A stretch of 64,000 bases of DNA. Origin: Actinomycetota bacterium (GTDB lineage: Bacteria; Actinomycetota; Actinomycetes; Nanopelagicales; Nanopelagicaceae). Made by a program: the position numbers and the translations under genes. The notes beneath the pieces are model-generated. The model was given only the letters and a program-made list of their open reading frames with translations. It ran no database searches and was not told where the DNA came from. Location: positions 62,001 through 126,000 of the forward strand of contig VGBW01000002.1 in assembly GCA_016870365.1 (NCBI GenBank), given 5' to 3'. Shown here piece after piece: positions 56,298-64,000 of this stretch (position 1 is the stretch's first letter; every line of letters begins with the position of its first letter).

Positions 56298-57413
56298 ATG
56301 AATGAAGACTTTAAGCCGGGCCTTGAAGGGGTAATCGCTTTTGAATCAGAGATTGCCGAGCCGGATAAAGAGGGAAGTGCGCTTCGCTATCGCGGCGTTG
56401 ATATTGATGATCTAGTAGGTCGAGTCACCTTCGGCAATGTCTGGGGCTTATTAGTAGATGATGAATTTAACCCTGGACTTCCAGCAGCAGAACCATTTCC
56501 AATCCCTATTCACTCAGGCGATGTCAGAGTTGATGTGCAATCCGCAATTGCCATGCTCGCTCCATCTTGGGGATTGAAGCCACTTCTTGATATTTCAGAT
56601 GATGAGGCTAGAGATAATTTGGCGAGAGTCTCTGTGATGGTGCTCTCATATGTTGCACAATCTGCTCGCGGCACTTGGCAACCGATGGTCTCAGAAGCAG
56701 AAGTTGACAAGGCACATACGGTAGTTGAGCGAATGATGATTCGCTGGAGAGGTGAACCAGATCCAAAACATGTCCGCGCTATTGATGCCTATTTCGTCTC
56801 TGCTGCAGAACATGGAATGAATGCCTCAACATTTACTGCCAGAGTAATCGCATCAACGGGTACTGATGTGGCGGCGGCTTTATCTGGAGCAATTGGGGCA
56901 ATATCTGGGCCACTTCATGGAGGCGCCCCATCTCGAGTTTTGCATATGATCGAAGAGGTAGAAAAGCGCGGTGATGCAAGAGCCTATGTCAAAGAGCTGT
57001 TAGATAAGGGCGAGCGTCTGATGGGCTTTGGACATCGGGTGTATCGCGCGCAAGATCCTAGGTCTAGAACGCTTCGTAGGACTTGTGAAGAATTAGGGGC
57101 GCCTCGTTATCAAGTTGCTAAGGCGCTAGAAGATGCTGCTCTGGCAGAACTTCGTGAGCGAAGGCCGGATAGAGTCTTAGAAACCAATGTTGAATTCTGG
57201 GCTGCGGTACTTCTTGATTTTGCTGAAGTTCCAGGGCACATGTTCACACCGATGTTCACATCAGCAAGAACAGCGGGATGGTCCGCTCATATTTTGGAGC
57301 AGAAGAGAACTGGTCGCTTGATTCGCCCCTCTGCCAGATATATTGGTAAGGCCCCAAGAAAGCCCGAGGATGTTAAGGGCTGGGATGAGAGCGTTTCAGG
57401 ACCTCACCTTTAG
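56298..57413 (+). CDS. Citrate synthase (type II-like, CitA)
   Basis: The enzyme condenses oxaloacetate and acetyl-CoA. I chose ATG 56298 (MNEDFKPGLEGVIAFESEIA), giving 371 residues. A frame from 56256 would overlap pdxH. Active-site blocks are SGPLHGGAPSRVLHM (His), GFGHRVYRAQDPRSRTL (His/Arg) and the Asp region VLLDFAEVPGHMFTP. It resembles actinobacterial citrate synthase 2. Confidence 0.94.
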   Translation: MNEDFKPGLEGVIAFESEIAEPDKEGSALRYRGVDIDDLVGRVTFGNVWGLLVDDEFNPGLPAAEPFPIPIHSGDVRVDVQSAIAMLAPSWGLKPLLDISDDEARDNLARVSVMVLSYVAQSARGTWQPMVSEAEVDKAHTVVERMMIRWRGEPDPKHVRAIDAYFVSAAEHGMNASTFTARVIASTGTDVAAALSGAIGAISGPLHGGAPSRVLHMIEEVEKRGDARAYVKELLDKGERLMGFGHRVYRAQDPRSRTLRRTCEELGAPRYQVAKALEDAALAELRERRPDRVLETNVEFWAAVLLDFAEVPGHMFTPMFTSARTAGWSAHILEQKRTGRLIRPSARYIGKAPRKPEDVKGWDESVSGPHL

Positions 57414-57544
57414 TCTGAAAAACTGGTGTGCATAAGTTCAATATCAGTCGCTCAATAGCCAGTTCTGCAAAGGGCTAATGAAGTTTACAAAATGGGTCTT
57501 AAATCAGCAACACCTAATCTATTGTCTAATGGTTGAATCAGGCC

Positions 57545-58900
57545 ATGAGTAAGCGCACCATATTTTGGTTTCGCCGAGACTTAAGGCTGGCAGATAATCC
57601 AGCGCTTCTTGCTTGTTTCGATGCAGCCGATGAAGTTATCCCATTATTTATCCTAGATGATGAGATCTCTGAGCGAGCAGGTCAGCATCGCCGCGCTTTT
57701 CTTGCTAATTCACTAAATGCACTAAATGAATCTCTAGGTGGCGCTCTCCATGTCATCAGTGGTAAACCGGTAGATGTAATCGCGAGCCTAATGAAGCGAT
57801 ATGAAACTACTTCGGTTCACTCTGCTTTCCCCTTTGCACCTTATGGAAATACTAGAGATGAAGAGCTCAGAGGTTCCGGAATCAAACTAGAGCAGCTTGG
57901 ATCTTCCTACGCCGTTGCCCCAGGAAGGGTAGTAAAGGGTGATGGCACTCCATATAAGGTTTACACTCCCTTTTATCGAGCATGGCTAGCACATGGCTGG
58001 CGTGCACCAGTTGCTGCTCCCAAGAATCCTAATTGGGTTAAACCCAAAAAGAGTGATCAAAATATCCCAAATTGGAAAGCACCTGATGGAATAACTCTGC
58101 AAGAAGCTGGAGAGGCGGCTGCGCTTTCTCGCTTCAAGAAGTTCTTAAAGGAGACTTCCTTAGATTATGGAGATAATAGAAATATTCCAGGTATAGAAGG
58201 AACTAGTAGATTAAGCCCTCACCTTCGCTGGGGAGAGATCCATCCCAGGACCATTCTTGCATCCCTTGGCCCATCAAAGGGGCATGAGGTCTATCGCAAA
58301 GAGATTGCCTGGCGAGAGTTTTATGCTGATGTGCTTCACCACAATCCTCACACTACACGCGATTACTACGATTCTAGATACAAGAAAATGCGTTATGAAA
58401 AGCTCGGCAAGACTTTTGATGCCTGGTGTTCTGGAAATACTGGCTACCCATTTGTTGATGCAGCCATGCGCCAAATAGTGAGAGAAGGTTGGATGCATAA
58501 CCGCGCTCGTATGGTGGTGGCCTCATTTCTTGTAAAGGACCTTCATATTGAGTGGCAACATGGCGCTAATTTCTTCATGAAATACCTAATTGATAATGAT
58601 GTGGCCTCAAATTCGCATGGCTGGCAATGGACAGCAGGCTGCGGCACAGATGCCTCGCCTTACTACCGAGTATTTAACCCAATAGAGCAGGGAAGAAGAT
58701 TTGATCCTGATGGAATTTATATAAAGAAATATATCCCAGAACTATCTCACTTACAGGGCGATGATATTCATGAGCCGTGGGAATCAGAGTCGGGCTATAA
58801 GAATGGATATCCAAAGCGCATAGTCGATCATGCAGCAGAAAGGCTTGACTCCCTTGCTCGCCTTGAAGAAATCAAAGCGGCTAAGCCACCCAAGCCTTAA
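57545..58900 (+). CDS. phr: Deoxyribodipyrimidine photolyase (class I)
   Basis: The enzyme repairs cyclobutane pyrimidine dimers with blue light and FAD. The N-terminal antenna domain starts TIFWFRRDLRLADNPALL. The FAD domain has TSRLSPHLRWGEIHPRT, WREFYADVLHHNP and WQWTAGCGTDASPYYRVFNP. It is 451 residues from ATG 57545; a TTG at 57533 is possible. It is expected in a sunlit surface-water bacterium. The 131-base upstream gap shows only weak -10-like sequence. Confidence 0.94.
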   Translation: MSKRTIFWFRRDLRLADNPALLACFDAADEVIPLFILDDEISERAGQHRRAFLANSLNALNESLGGALHVISGKPVDVIASLMKRYETTSVHSAFPFAPYGNTRDEELRGSGIKLEQLGSSYAVAPGRVVKGDGTPYKVYTPFYRAWLAHGWRAPVAAPKNPNWVKPKKSDQNIPNWKAPDGITLQEAGEAAALSRFKKFLKETSLDYGDNRNIPGIEGTSRLSPHLRWGEIHPRTILASLGPSKGHEVYRKEIAWREFYADVLHHNPHTTRDYYDSRYKKMRYEKLGKTFDAWCSGNTGYPFVDAAMRQIVREGWMHNRARMVVASFLVKDLHIEWQHGANFFMKYLIDNDVASNSHGWQWTAGCGTDASPYYRVFNPIEQGRRFDPDGIYIKKYIPELSHLQGDDIHEPWESESGYKNGYPKRIVDHAAERLDSLARLEEIKAAKPPKP

Positions 58901-58903
58901 CTA

Positions 58904-60337
58904 CTAAGCCAAGAAATTGCTGAACTGCCAAGGATCGCTGCTATCAACTTTCTTGCCATTCCAACCTTTAAAGAGATCCTTGCGATTCATCAAAGGGTCC
59001 CAATCACTGGCCTCTGAATGAATTCCACCCCAATACTTCTCGGCATAACCAAGAACCTCACGCCAGGGAAGTTCATCTGGAACAAGTAGGCCCTTATCAG
59101 GATTTTTCATGGCCCAAGCAACTGCGGCATAGACTGCAGAGGCAACTTGGACTGTAGTTGCAGATTGATCCGGGATTAACTTTCTTGACTCATGGATGCT
59201 AAGCAGTGATCCAGTCCACCAAGCTTTATAGGGATGGCCCATCAGCAAAACACCTAGGCGATCATCGCCATCGGTAATCTCATCATTCATGATTCTTTGA
59301 TTCTTATGAAGATCCCAAGAGCGCATCTCAAGTTCTTTCATGGAAGCTATAGCTTCATTTGTGGGGCAGTAGGCATAGTGAACCGTTGGGCGATATAGAG
59401 CCTTTTGGCCATCCCAGACCGTTAAGTGATCTGAGATTGTAAAGGCTTCGCCATGACGAATGACCATGCCACGTATTTCAAAGTTTGGCACCCAAGAGCG
59501 AACCCAAGTTGTTGCTCCAGGTTGGGCAATTGCAATCTGATTTCTTGGCCCACTTTGATGCTCGTAGGCATTTAAGGGAAGTGCTTTTTCATGGGTTCCC
59601 CAACCAAGCTCTGCTGGAGCGATGCCTTCTTCATAAAAGCCTTCAACTGACCAGGTATTAACAAATTCGCCCCATTGCTTAGGCTTATTAGTCACTTGAG
59701 TATCTCGCTCGGAGATATGAATTACTTTAACTCCTAATAGGTGAGCAAGATCGTTATAGCGCTCATCGCTAAGGGCGCTCTCGACCCCAGCCGTTGCCTG
59801 TGATTCTCTAAGCACGCGAGTAGCGATATCAACCATAGATTTCTTTACTAGATGTGAAACGAGGCCTGGATTTGCCCCATGTTCCACAATCGCAGTTGCT
59901 CCAACTTTGTTCCATCTTGACTTCATCTCACGCATACGCATATGGCGGTGATAAAGCGTGCGCTCTAGCGGGTGTTTATTTGACCCTCCCTCATAGGGAT
60001 CCCACTCCTCGACTGAGGTGTTTAAATATAGAACTCCGTTCTCATGGCACCAATTTAAGATCGTATTGGCATCAATATTCCAAGCTAAATCTAGGAGAAA
60101 GTCTCCAGCAGTTAGGTATTCCTCTAGCTGGCTATCAAGATTATCTGGTGTTATCTGATCTTGGATATATGTCGCGCCTTTATCTAGCGCACCTTTAACC
60201 CTTAAGCGATTATCTCGCTGATCCATGATGGTTATTTGTCTAGCATCTATTAGATGCTCTATTAGAAGGGGTAGAACTGACTGGGACACTGATCCTGCTC
60301 CCAGGATCAGAACTTTATTCTTGAACTTCTCTGCCAA
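58904..60337 (-). CDS. hss: Homospermidine synthase
   Basis: Hss forms homospermidine from putrescine with NAD. The 477-residue protein has a Rossmann start (VLILGAGSVSQSVLPLLI) and the family blocks DLAWNIDANTILNWCHENG, VEHGANPGLVSHLVKK and MGHPYKAWWTGSLLS. The start is TTG 60337, supported by GGAGGT at 60350-60345 and by the conserved MAEKFKNKVLILG. No other polyamine gene is in the window. It is convergent with the photolyase. Confidence 0.93.
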   Translation of the reverse strand: MAEKFKNKVLILGAGSVSQSVLPLLIEHLIDARQITIMDQRDNRLRVKGALDKGATYIQDQITPDNLDSQLEEYLTAGDFLLDLAWNIDANTILNWCHENGVLYLNTSVEEWDPYEGGSNKHPLERTLYHRHMRMREMKSRWNKVGATAIVEHGANPGLVSHLVKKSMVDIATRVLRESQATAGVESALSDERYNDLAHLLGVKVIHISERDTQVTNKPKQWGEFVNTWSVEGFYEEGIAPAELGWGTHEKALPLNAYEHQSGPRNQIAIAQPGATTWVRSWVPNFEIRGMVIRHGEAFTISDHLTVWDGQKALYRPTVHYAYCPTNEAIASMKELEMRSWDLHKNQRIMNDEITDGDDRLGVLLMGHPYKAWWTGSLLSIHESRKLIPDQSATTVQVASAVYAAVAWAMKNPDKGLLVPDELPWREVLGYAEKYWGGIHSEASDWDPLMNRKDLFKGWNGKKVDSSDPWQFSNFLA

Positions 60338-60434
60338 TTAGGGAACCTCCTTAGCTAGGGGCTTGTGAATCTCACCTCTTGTAGCTCGGCCCTTTCTAGG
60401 GCTTGATGGTTGGATGTTTCTGATGAAGTGAAAT

Positions 60435-61847
60435 TTACAACCTAGGGCCATATGTGCCTAATTGGTTATTCCAGGAGACCACACCAAGTTTTGATCTCTT
60501 GGCCTCATACATCGCCTCATCAGCTCTTCTTAGCAGTTGCTCTGTGACACTTGAGCCTGGCACATTACTTGCCTCACCTATTGATACATCTAGGCGGATT
60601 TCATTTGAATTGACATGAAAGGGATAGGTAAGGGTTGCCTTTAGGGCTCTAGCCACCTCCATGCCATCCTGGCCTGGAATGAGAGCTCCAAATTCATCGC
60701 CGCCAAGACGAGCCAGTAGGCCATCAGTTGGCATCACCCTTAGAAAGCGGATAGCAACTTGCTTTAGGAGTTGATCACCAATGCCATGGCCTAGTGTGTC
60801 ATTAACTGCCTTAAAGCCATCAAGGTCGAGAATTAGTAAGGAGCCAGATTCAGCCAAGAATGCCTGGCAATCGACCATGAATTTGCGGCGATTAGCAAGA
60901 CCGGTTAATTCATCAGTTCTTGCCAGAATCTGTTCATTACTCATGTTACGAGCATCATTAATAGCAACTCCCATACGCAAGAATGAGAGTGCAATTGTGA
61001 CAAAGGCAGGCAAGATTAGAAATCTAGGGATGTAGGAAGGCTGCAGAATCGCAATAGCCAAAATAGCCGAACTTCCAAGAAGTGCAATCGTGGCAACTGC
61101 AGGATTAAAGCTTTGGGCCACTTGCTCGTCATTGCCTGCAAACCAGAAGGCTTCGGCGAGAAAAATAAAACTTATTAGCCAGCCAACATCGCTGAGGGAG
61201 CCGAATTCATACTTGCCCAAATAGGATTGATAGAGAAAATAGAAGTCAGAGAGAAAGAATATTGTTGCACCAATAAGGAGCAAACTATTACGCCAGCTTG
61301 CTCTTTGTCTCAAAACCAAGAGCAGCACTAAGACCAAAATGACGACATCTCCTACAGGATAAGAAATTGCGATAAACACCTCAAAGACGCTTCCCTCAAT
61401 AGAAGTCATAGCAGGTCGTACTAAGAGAGCAGTTAATATTGTGGTATATCCAATTGCGATAATGAAGGTATCTAGTAGCTCTAATGACTTACTTACTGAT
61501 TTGAATCGTATAGCTCTGGTAAGTCCAAAGATTGCCAGCGGATAGAAGAGCGCATAAAGACTCTGTGCGATGACATCAAGATTTAGAACAGTTTCGATCT
61601 CAAAGAATGAATTTAGCGATGAGGTTATTGATCCTGCACACCAGATGATAATTGCTCCGAACACCCCAGCTCTACCGAGTGGATCATCAAGAATGGGCGA
61701 GAGGACAATCGAAAGGGCCGCAAATAGAGCCACTAAATTGAATAGAACCAGGTCAAACTCCCATCTTGCATCTGAATCGTTCCTGAGGAATAGGTAGGCA
61801 ATCAGAGTTGCGGTGGCAATTGGGCGGAAAAGCAGATAGATTCTCAT
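60435..61847 (-). CDS. Membrane-anchored diguanylate cyclase (GGDEF)
   Basis: This enzyme would make cyclic di-GMP from two GTP. Residues about 1-300 contain about ten hydrophobic helices forming a membrane sensor. The GGDEF domain follows (residues about 310-460), with LTGLANRRKFM, an intact ARLGGDEFGALI active site and RADEAMYEAKRS. No EAL domain is present, so it is a synthase rather than a phosphodiesterase. At 470 residues it is large for a streamlined genome. Confidence 0.93.
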   Translation of the reverse strand: MRIYLLFRPIATATLIAYLFLRNDSDARWEFDLVLFNLVALFAALSIVLSPILDDPLGRAGVFGAIIIWCAGSITSSLNSFFEIETVLNLDVIAQSLYALFYPLAIFGLTRAIRFKSVSKSLELLDTFIIAIGYTTILTALLVRPAMTSIEGSVFEVFIAISYPVGDVVILVLVLLLVLRQRASWRNSLLLIGATIFFLSDFYFLYQSYLGKYEFGSLSDVGWLISFIFLAEAFWFAGNDEQVAQSFNPAVATIALLGSSAILAIAILQPSYIPRFLILPAFVTIALSFLRMGVAINDARNMSNEQILARTDELTGLANRRKFMVDCQAFLAESGSLLILDLDGFKAVNDTLGHGIGDQLLKQVAIRFLRVMPTDGLLARLGGDEFGALIPGQDGMEVARALKATLTYPFHVNSNEIRLDVSIGEASNVPGSSVTEQLLRRADEAMYEAKRSKLGVVSWNNQLGTYGPRL

Positions 61848-61873
61848 CTACCAAAGGTATTAAAAGGGAGAGA

Positions 61874-62299
61874 ATGGTTTACGAAAAAGACGTATCAAGG
61901 CGGGCGGTGCTTTGTGGCCTGGCTCTTTTGACGCTCGGATTGATACCTGAAAATGCTATTGCTGCAAGCGGCGTGAAGGTGCTAGCAAATGGAAAGGTAG
62001 AAATCACTCTCCCAAAGAATCCTGCCCTTAAGAAGGTTGGTGGAGTAGTCCAATTCACCAATAATCAAGGTATAGATATTGCCTTAGTAAGGACAGGGAA
62101 AGGCGCAACTGCCTTTAAAGCCTTAAATCTTGCTTGTACCCATCAAGGCTATCCTTTAAGAAAAGAGGGGAACAAGTGGGTCTGCGACAATCACCTGTCA
62201 AACTTTTCCATTGCCGGTGCTGTTACCAAGGGGCCAGCAGAAAGTCCTCTTCAGAACATTCCACTAAAGGCAACAAGAACAAAAGTTACGGTTGGATAA
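61874..62299 (+). CDS. Exported Rieske [2Fe-2S] protein
   Basis: I chose ATG 61874 with AAAAGGGAGAG upstream, giving 141 residues. The N-terminus has a twin-arginine-like signal (SRRAVLCGLALLTLG, residues 8-22). The Rieske domain has CTHQGYPL and CDNHLSNFS, the C-x-H and C-x2-H pairs binding the cluster. It lacks large catalytic domains, so it is probably an electron carrier or a membrane-anchored Rieske subunit. A stem at 62316-62331 followed by T-rich sequence may terminate it. Confidence 0.88.
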   Translation: MVYEKDVSRRAVLCGLALLTLGLIPENAIAASGVKVLANGKVEITLPKNPALKKVGGVVQFTNNQGIDIALVRTGKGATAFKALNLACTHQGYPLRKEGNKWVCDNHLSNFSIAGAVTKGPAESPLQNIPLKATRTKVTVG

Positions 62300-62307
62300 C
62301 CAAGACT

Positions 62308-63006
62308 CTATAGACCAGGCTTGCAGGCCTGCTTTCTATTCTGCAGAGTTGAAGTAACTTCTGTCTTGGCATTTTCAACAGTCTGAAGCACATTAACCCT
62401 CTGCTTCTCCTTCTTTGCAACCTCACTTATTTTGTCGCGCAGGCTGGCAGCTGACCTTTCAAAGTTTTTTGCAGCAAGCTCATAGCTTCTTGCAGCCTTA
62501 GTCCAGGTGGAAGCATTTGTGGTGTACTGCTTTCCAGCCGCAGTTGTGGCTCCGACTTTTGTCGCGTTATCGGTATTAGCTTTGGCCTCAACTAAAGCAT
62601 TAGCTTGTTTAGCTTTCGCATCTACAGCCTTTTGATCGAATACTTTCGCCTCTGCTTCATCGGCGGGAGCTGCTGCCTTGAGGGCAGCGATCTCGGTATC
62701 AAGCATGGTTGCTGCTTGGGTAGCGGTCTCGGTAATCTTTTTTAGGCGAGCACTTGACTCAAGATAAAGATTGTTGGAATCGATACATCCAACCCAAACC
62801 CAAGTTAACTTGGCCTTCTTCACAGTTGGATTCTTCACACATACATAATTATCTCCGCCAATTTTTGTCTTGGCATTGGCTTTGTTGCAAGTAGCTCCAG
62901 CTTTATTGGCGGCCTGCGCCGGAATTACAGCGGTGGTTGCCATTAGTATGGAGGTTGCAGCAAATAGGGTTGCGCCTCTTCCAACTATTTTGAGTGAGTC
63001 AAGCAC
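62308..63006 (-). CDS. Secreted coiled-coil protein with N-terminal Cys-pair module
   Basis: This 232-residue protein starts at GTG 63006 with AAGGAG upstream. A signal peptide ends at about AQAA (residue 33). Residues about 35-70 form the same module as the ABC binding protein at 15487: C40 and C56, CVKN, and a Trp near residue 69. The rest is Ala/Lys/Glu-rich and helical, probably coiled coil (residues about 80-220). Function is not recognised; it may be a surface-layer or wall-associated protein. A TAGAAT box (minus strand, 63050-63045) could be its -10. Confidence 0.78.
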   Translation of the reverse strand: MLDSLKIVGRGATLFAATSILMATTAVIPAQAANKAGATCNKANAKTKIGGDNYVCVKNPTVKKAKLTWVWVGCIDSNNLYLESSARLKKITETATQAATMLDTEIAALKAAAPADEAEAKVFDQKAVDAKAKQANALVEAKANTDNATKVGATTAAGKQYTTNASTWTKAARSYELAAKNFERSAASLRDKISEVAKKEKQRVNVLQTVENAKTEVTSTLQNRKQACKPGL

Positions 63007-63125
63007 GATTTTCTCCTTAAGAAGTAAGTGAGCTATATGGCGTCATTCTAAGGGGTAGGAATCGATATTTCGGTTAGGGAAATGCGTTAACTGCTAGAGA
63101 ATCTACTGAGAAGTTAGAGAATTCT

Positions 63126-63905
63126 CTACTTTCTCCGACCTCGGAGGCGAATATTCATCCCGAGTTTTCGCACCAGTGGTCTTGGGGCATATCTAGCTAG
63201 CTTTGAGATCACTTGGTACTGCCTGCCAGGAACGCAGATAACTTTTCCGCCCAGGGCAGCTTTCCAAGCATCTTCGACGACTTTTTCAGAAGTCAGCCAG
63301 AGCCGGTTTGGCAAGCCACTCATATTCATATTGCCCCTTTGATGAAACTCGGTTCTGGTATAGCCAGGAGCCAGGGCCAGGATTTTCACATTACTTCCTG
63401 CAATCTCTGTGTGAAGCGATTCGGTTAGAACAGTTAGATAGGACTTAGCTGCGCTATAGGTTCCACTTGCAATCCAACCAGCAATGCTTGAAACGTTAAT
63501 TATTACCCCACTATTTCGCGCCTTCATGCTTGGCAATATGGCATGCATCAATCGCATTGGGGCTGTTACTAGGACATCAAGTAATGCAATCTCATCTGAA
63601 AGATCACTTGCTAAGAAGCTCTTCTTCATTCCAAATCCAGCATTATTTACTAGTACTTCAACCGGCCTTGAAGTATTTTGTAGGCGAAGCTCAACGCGGC
63701 GAACATCTTCATCGCGACTTAGATCTGCAACTAGCACTTCAACTTCAACGCCAAAGCTTTCTTTCCACTTACCAGCGTTTTGATTTAGCCGCTCTAAATC
63801 GCGAGCGACTATCACTAGATCATGGCCTTTCTTAGCTAAGAGCTCGGCAAAGGAGGCACCAATCCCCGCTGTGGCTCCGGTGATTAGGGCAATGGGCTTT
63901 GACAT
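63126..63905 (-). CDS. Short-chain dehydrogenase/reductase
   Basis: This 259-residue NAD(P)-dependent SDR has TGATAGIG (residues 9-16) for cofactor binding, NNAG, and the catalytic Ser and YSAAK pair in INVSSIAGWIASGTYSAAKS. The C-terminus has a basic tail (NIRLRGRRK). The substrate is unknown. The ATG overlaps the stop of the upstream partial gene (TAATG). Confidence 0.92.
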   Translation of the reverse strand: MSKPIALITGATAGIGASFAELLAKKGHDLVIVARDLERLNQNAGKWKESFGVEVEVLVADLSRDEDVRRVELRLQNTSRPVEVLVNNAGFGMKKSFLASDLSDEIALLDVLVTAPMRLMHAILPSMKARNSGVIINVSSIAGWIASGTYSAAKSYLTVLTESLHTEIAGSNVKILALAPGYTRTEFHQRGNMNMSGLPNRLWLTSEKVVEDAWKAALGGKVICVPGRQYQVISKLARYAPRPLVRKLGMNIRLRGRRK

Positions 63906-64000
63906 TACTTTACGATGTTACTGGCATCTTCTTCTCTGATGTGCCAAGAAGTGCCATATTCCTGCAGCAAATCGAGGAAAGGTTTGGCTTCAAACCACTC
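63905..64000 (-). CDS. Unidentified protein, C-terminal fragment
   Basis: The last 31 codons of an upstream gene on the minus strand are visible, in frame to the edge and ending SNIVK and a TAA that overlaps the SDR start. Residues read EWFEAKPFLDLLQEYGTSWH and continue charged. The family cannot be named from this fragment. The TAATG junction indicates translational coupling. Confidence 0.75.
   Translation of the reverse strand, partial: EWFEAKPFLDLLQEYGTSWHIREEDASNIVK

Noticed and set aside
63115-63128. 14-base palindrome TAGAGAATTCTCTA at the end of the SDR gene
   Set aside because: It overlaps the stop codon and lacks a T-run or a neighbouring regulator; it is probably chance.

Overview
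The window reads as a chromosomal segment of a streamlined, only moderately GC-rich actinobacterium. It most resembles the freshwater 'acI' group (Planktophila/Nanopelagicus-like). The evidence is actinobacterial gene order and families (zinc-type S14, S4 and L36, RpoA starting near LVAQRP, DUF3027 and DUF2530 genes, short-LID adenylate kinase, TAnnnT-type -10 boxes, CIRCE upstream of groEL), A/T-tolerant codon use and very tight gene packing with many ATGA or TAATG overlaps. The lineage is inferred from these traits; no 16S or database comparison was possible. Layout: positions 1-11735 carry the S10/spc ribosomal-protein superoperon (rplC to rplO), then secY, adk and map. In most bacteria infA follows map directly. 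Here about 13 kb of accessory genes (11744-24723) sit between them: a metal-ligand-poor M24 protein, then a co-directional, apparently coupled operon preceded by a GntR/FadR-type palindrome. The operon holds a Gfo/Idh/MocA protein, a fucose-isomerase-like protein, a sugar ABC importer without ATPase, a FadR-type regulator, a PfkB kinase that looks like sulfofructose kinase, SuyA/SuyB-like sulfolactate sulfo-lyase subunits, SlcC-like and ComC-like dehydrogenases and a YeiH/SuyZ-type exporter. Together these suggest import and breakdown of a sulfonated sugar (sulfoquinovose is the leading guess) through sulfolactate to pyruvate and sulfite. This is the most interesting system in the window. From 24810 the ribosomal region resumes: infA, rpmJ, rpsM, rpsK, rpsD, rpoA, rplQ, truA. 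An ABC-F ATPase and a two-gene ABC-2 exporter follow (29224-32270). A clear promoter then starts rplM-rpsI-glmM-glmS-PAP2 phosphatase-alr, i.e. ribosome plus peptidoglycan precursor genes. A second accessory block (38365-47373) separates alr from tsaE: a complete branched-chain-type amino-acid ABC system, a secreted alpha/beta-hydrolase translationally coupled to its binding protein, and a DUF1800/DUF1501 pair. The tRNA t6A genes tsaE-tsaB-rimI-tsaD and a CIRCE-controlled groEL without groES come next. The last part (51767-64000) is a mosaic of housekeeping genes: DUF3027, a cold-shock protein with an unusual RNP2, DUF2530, an MFS exporter, serC, pdxH, citrate synthase, a DNA photolyase, homospermidine synthase, a membrane diguanylate cyclase, a secreted Rieske protein, a secreted coiled-coil protein, an SDR oxidoreductase and the 3' end of one unidentified gene. 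I saw no tRNA, rRNA, CRISPR array, transposase or integrase. No gene-free gap exceeds about 140 bases.
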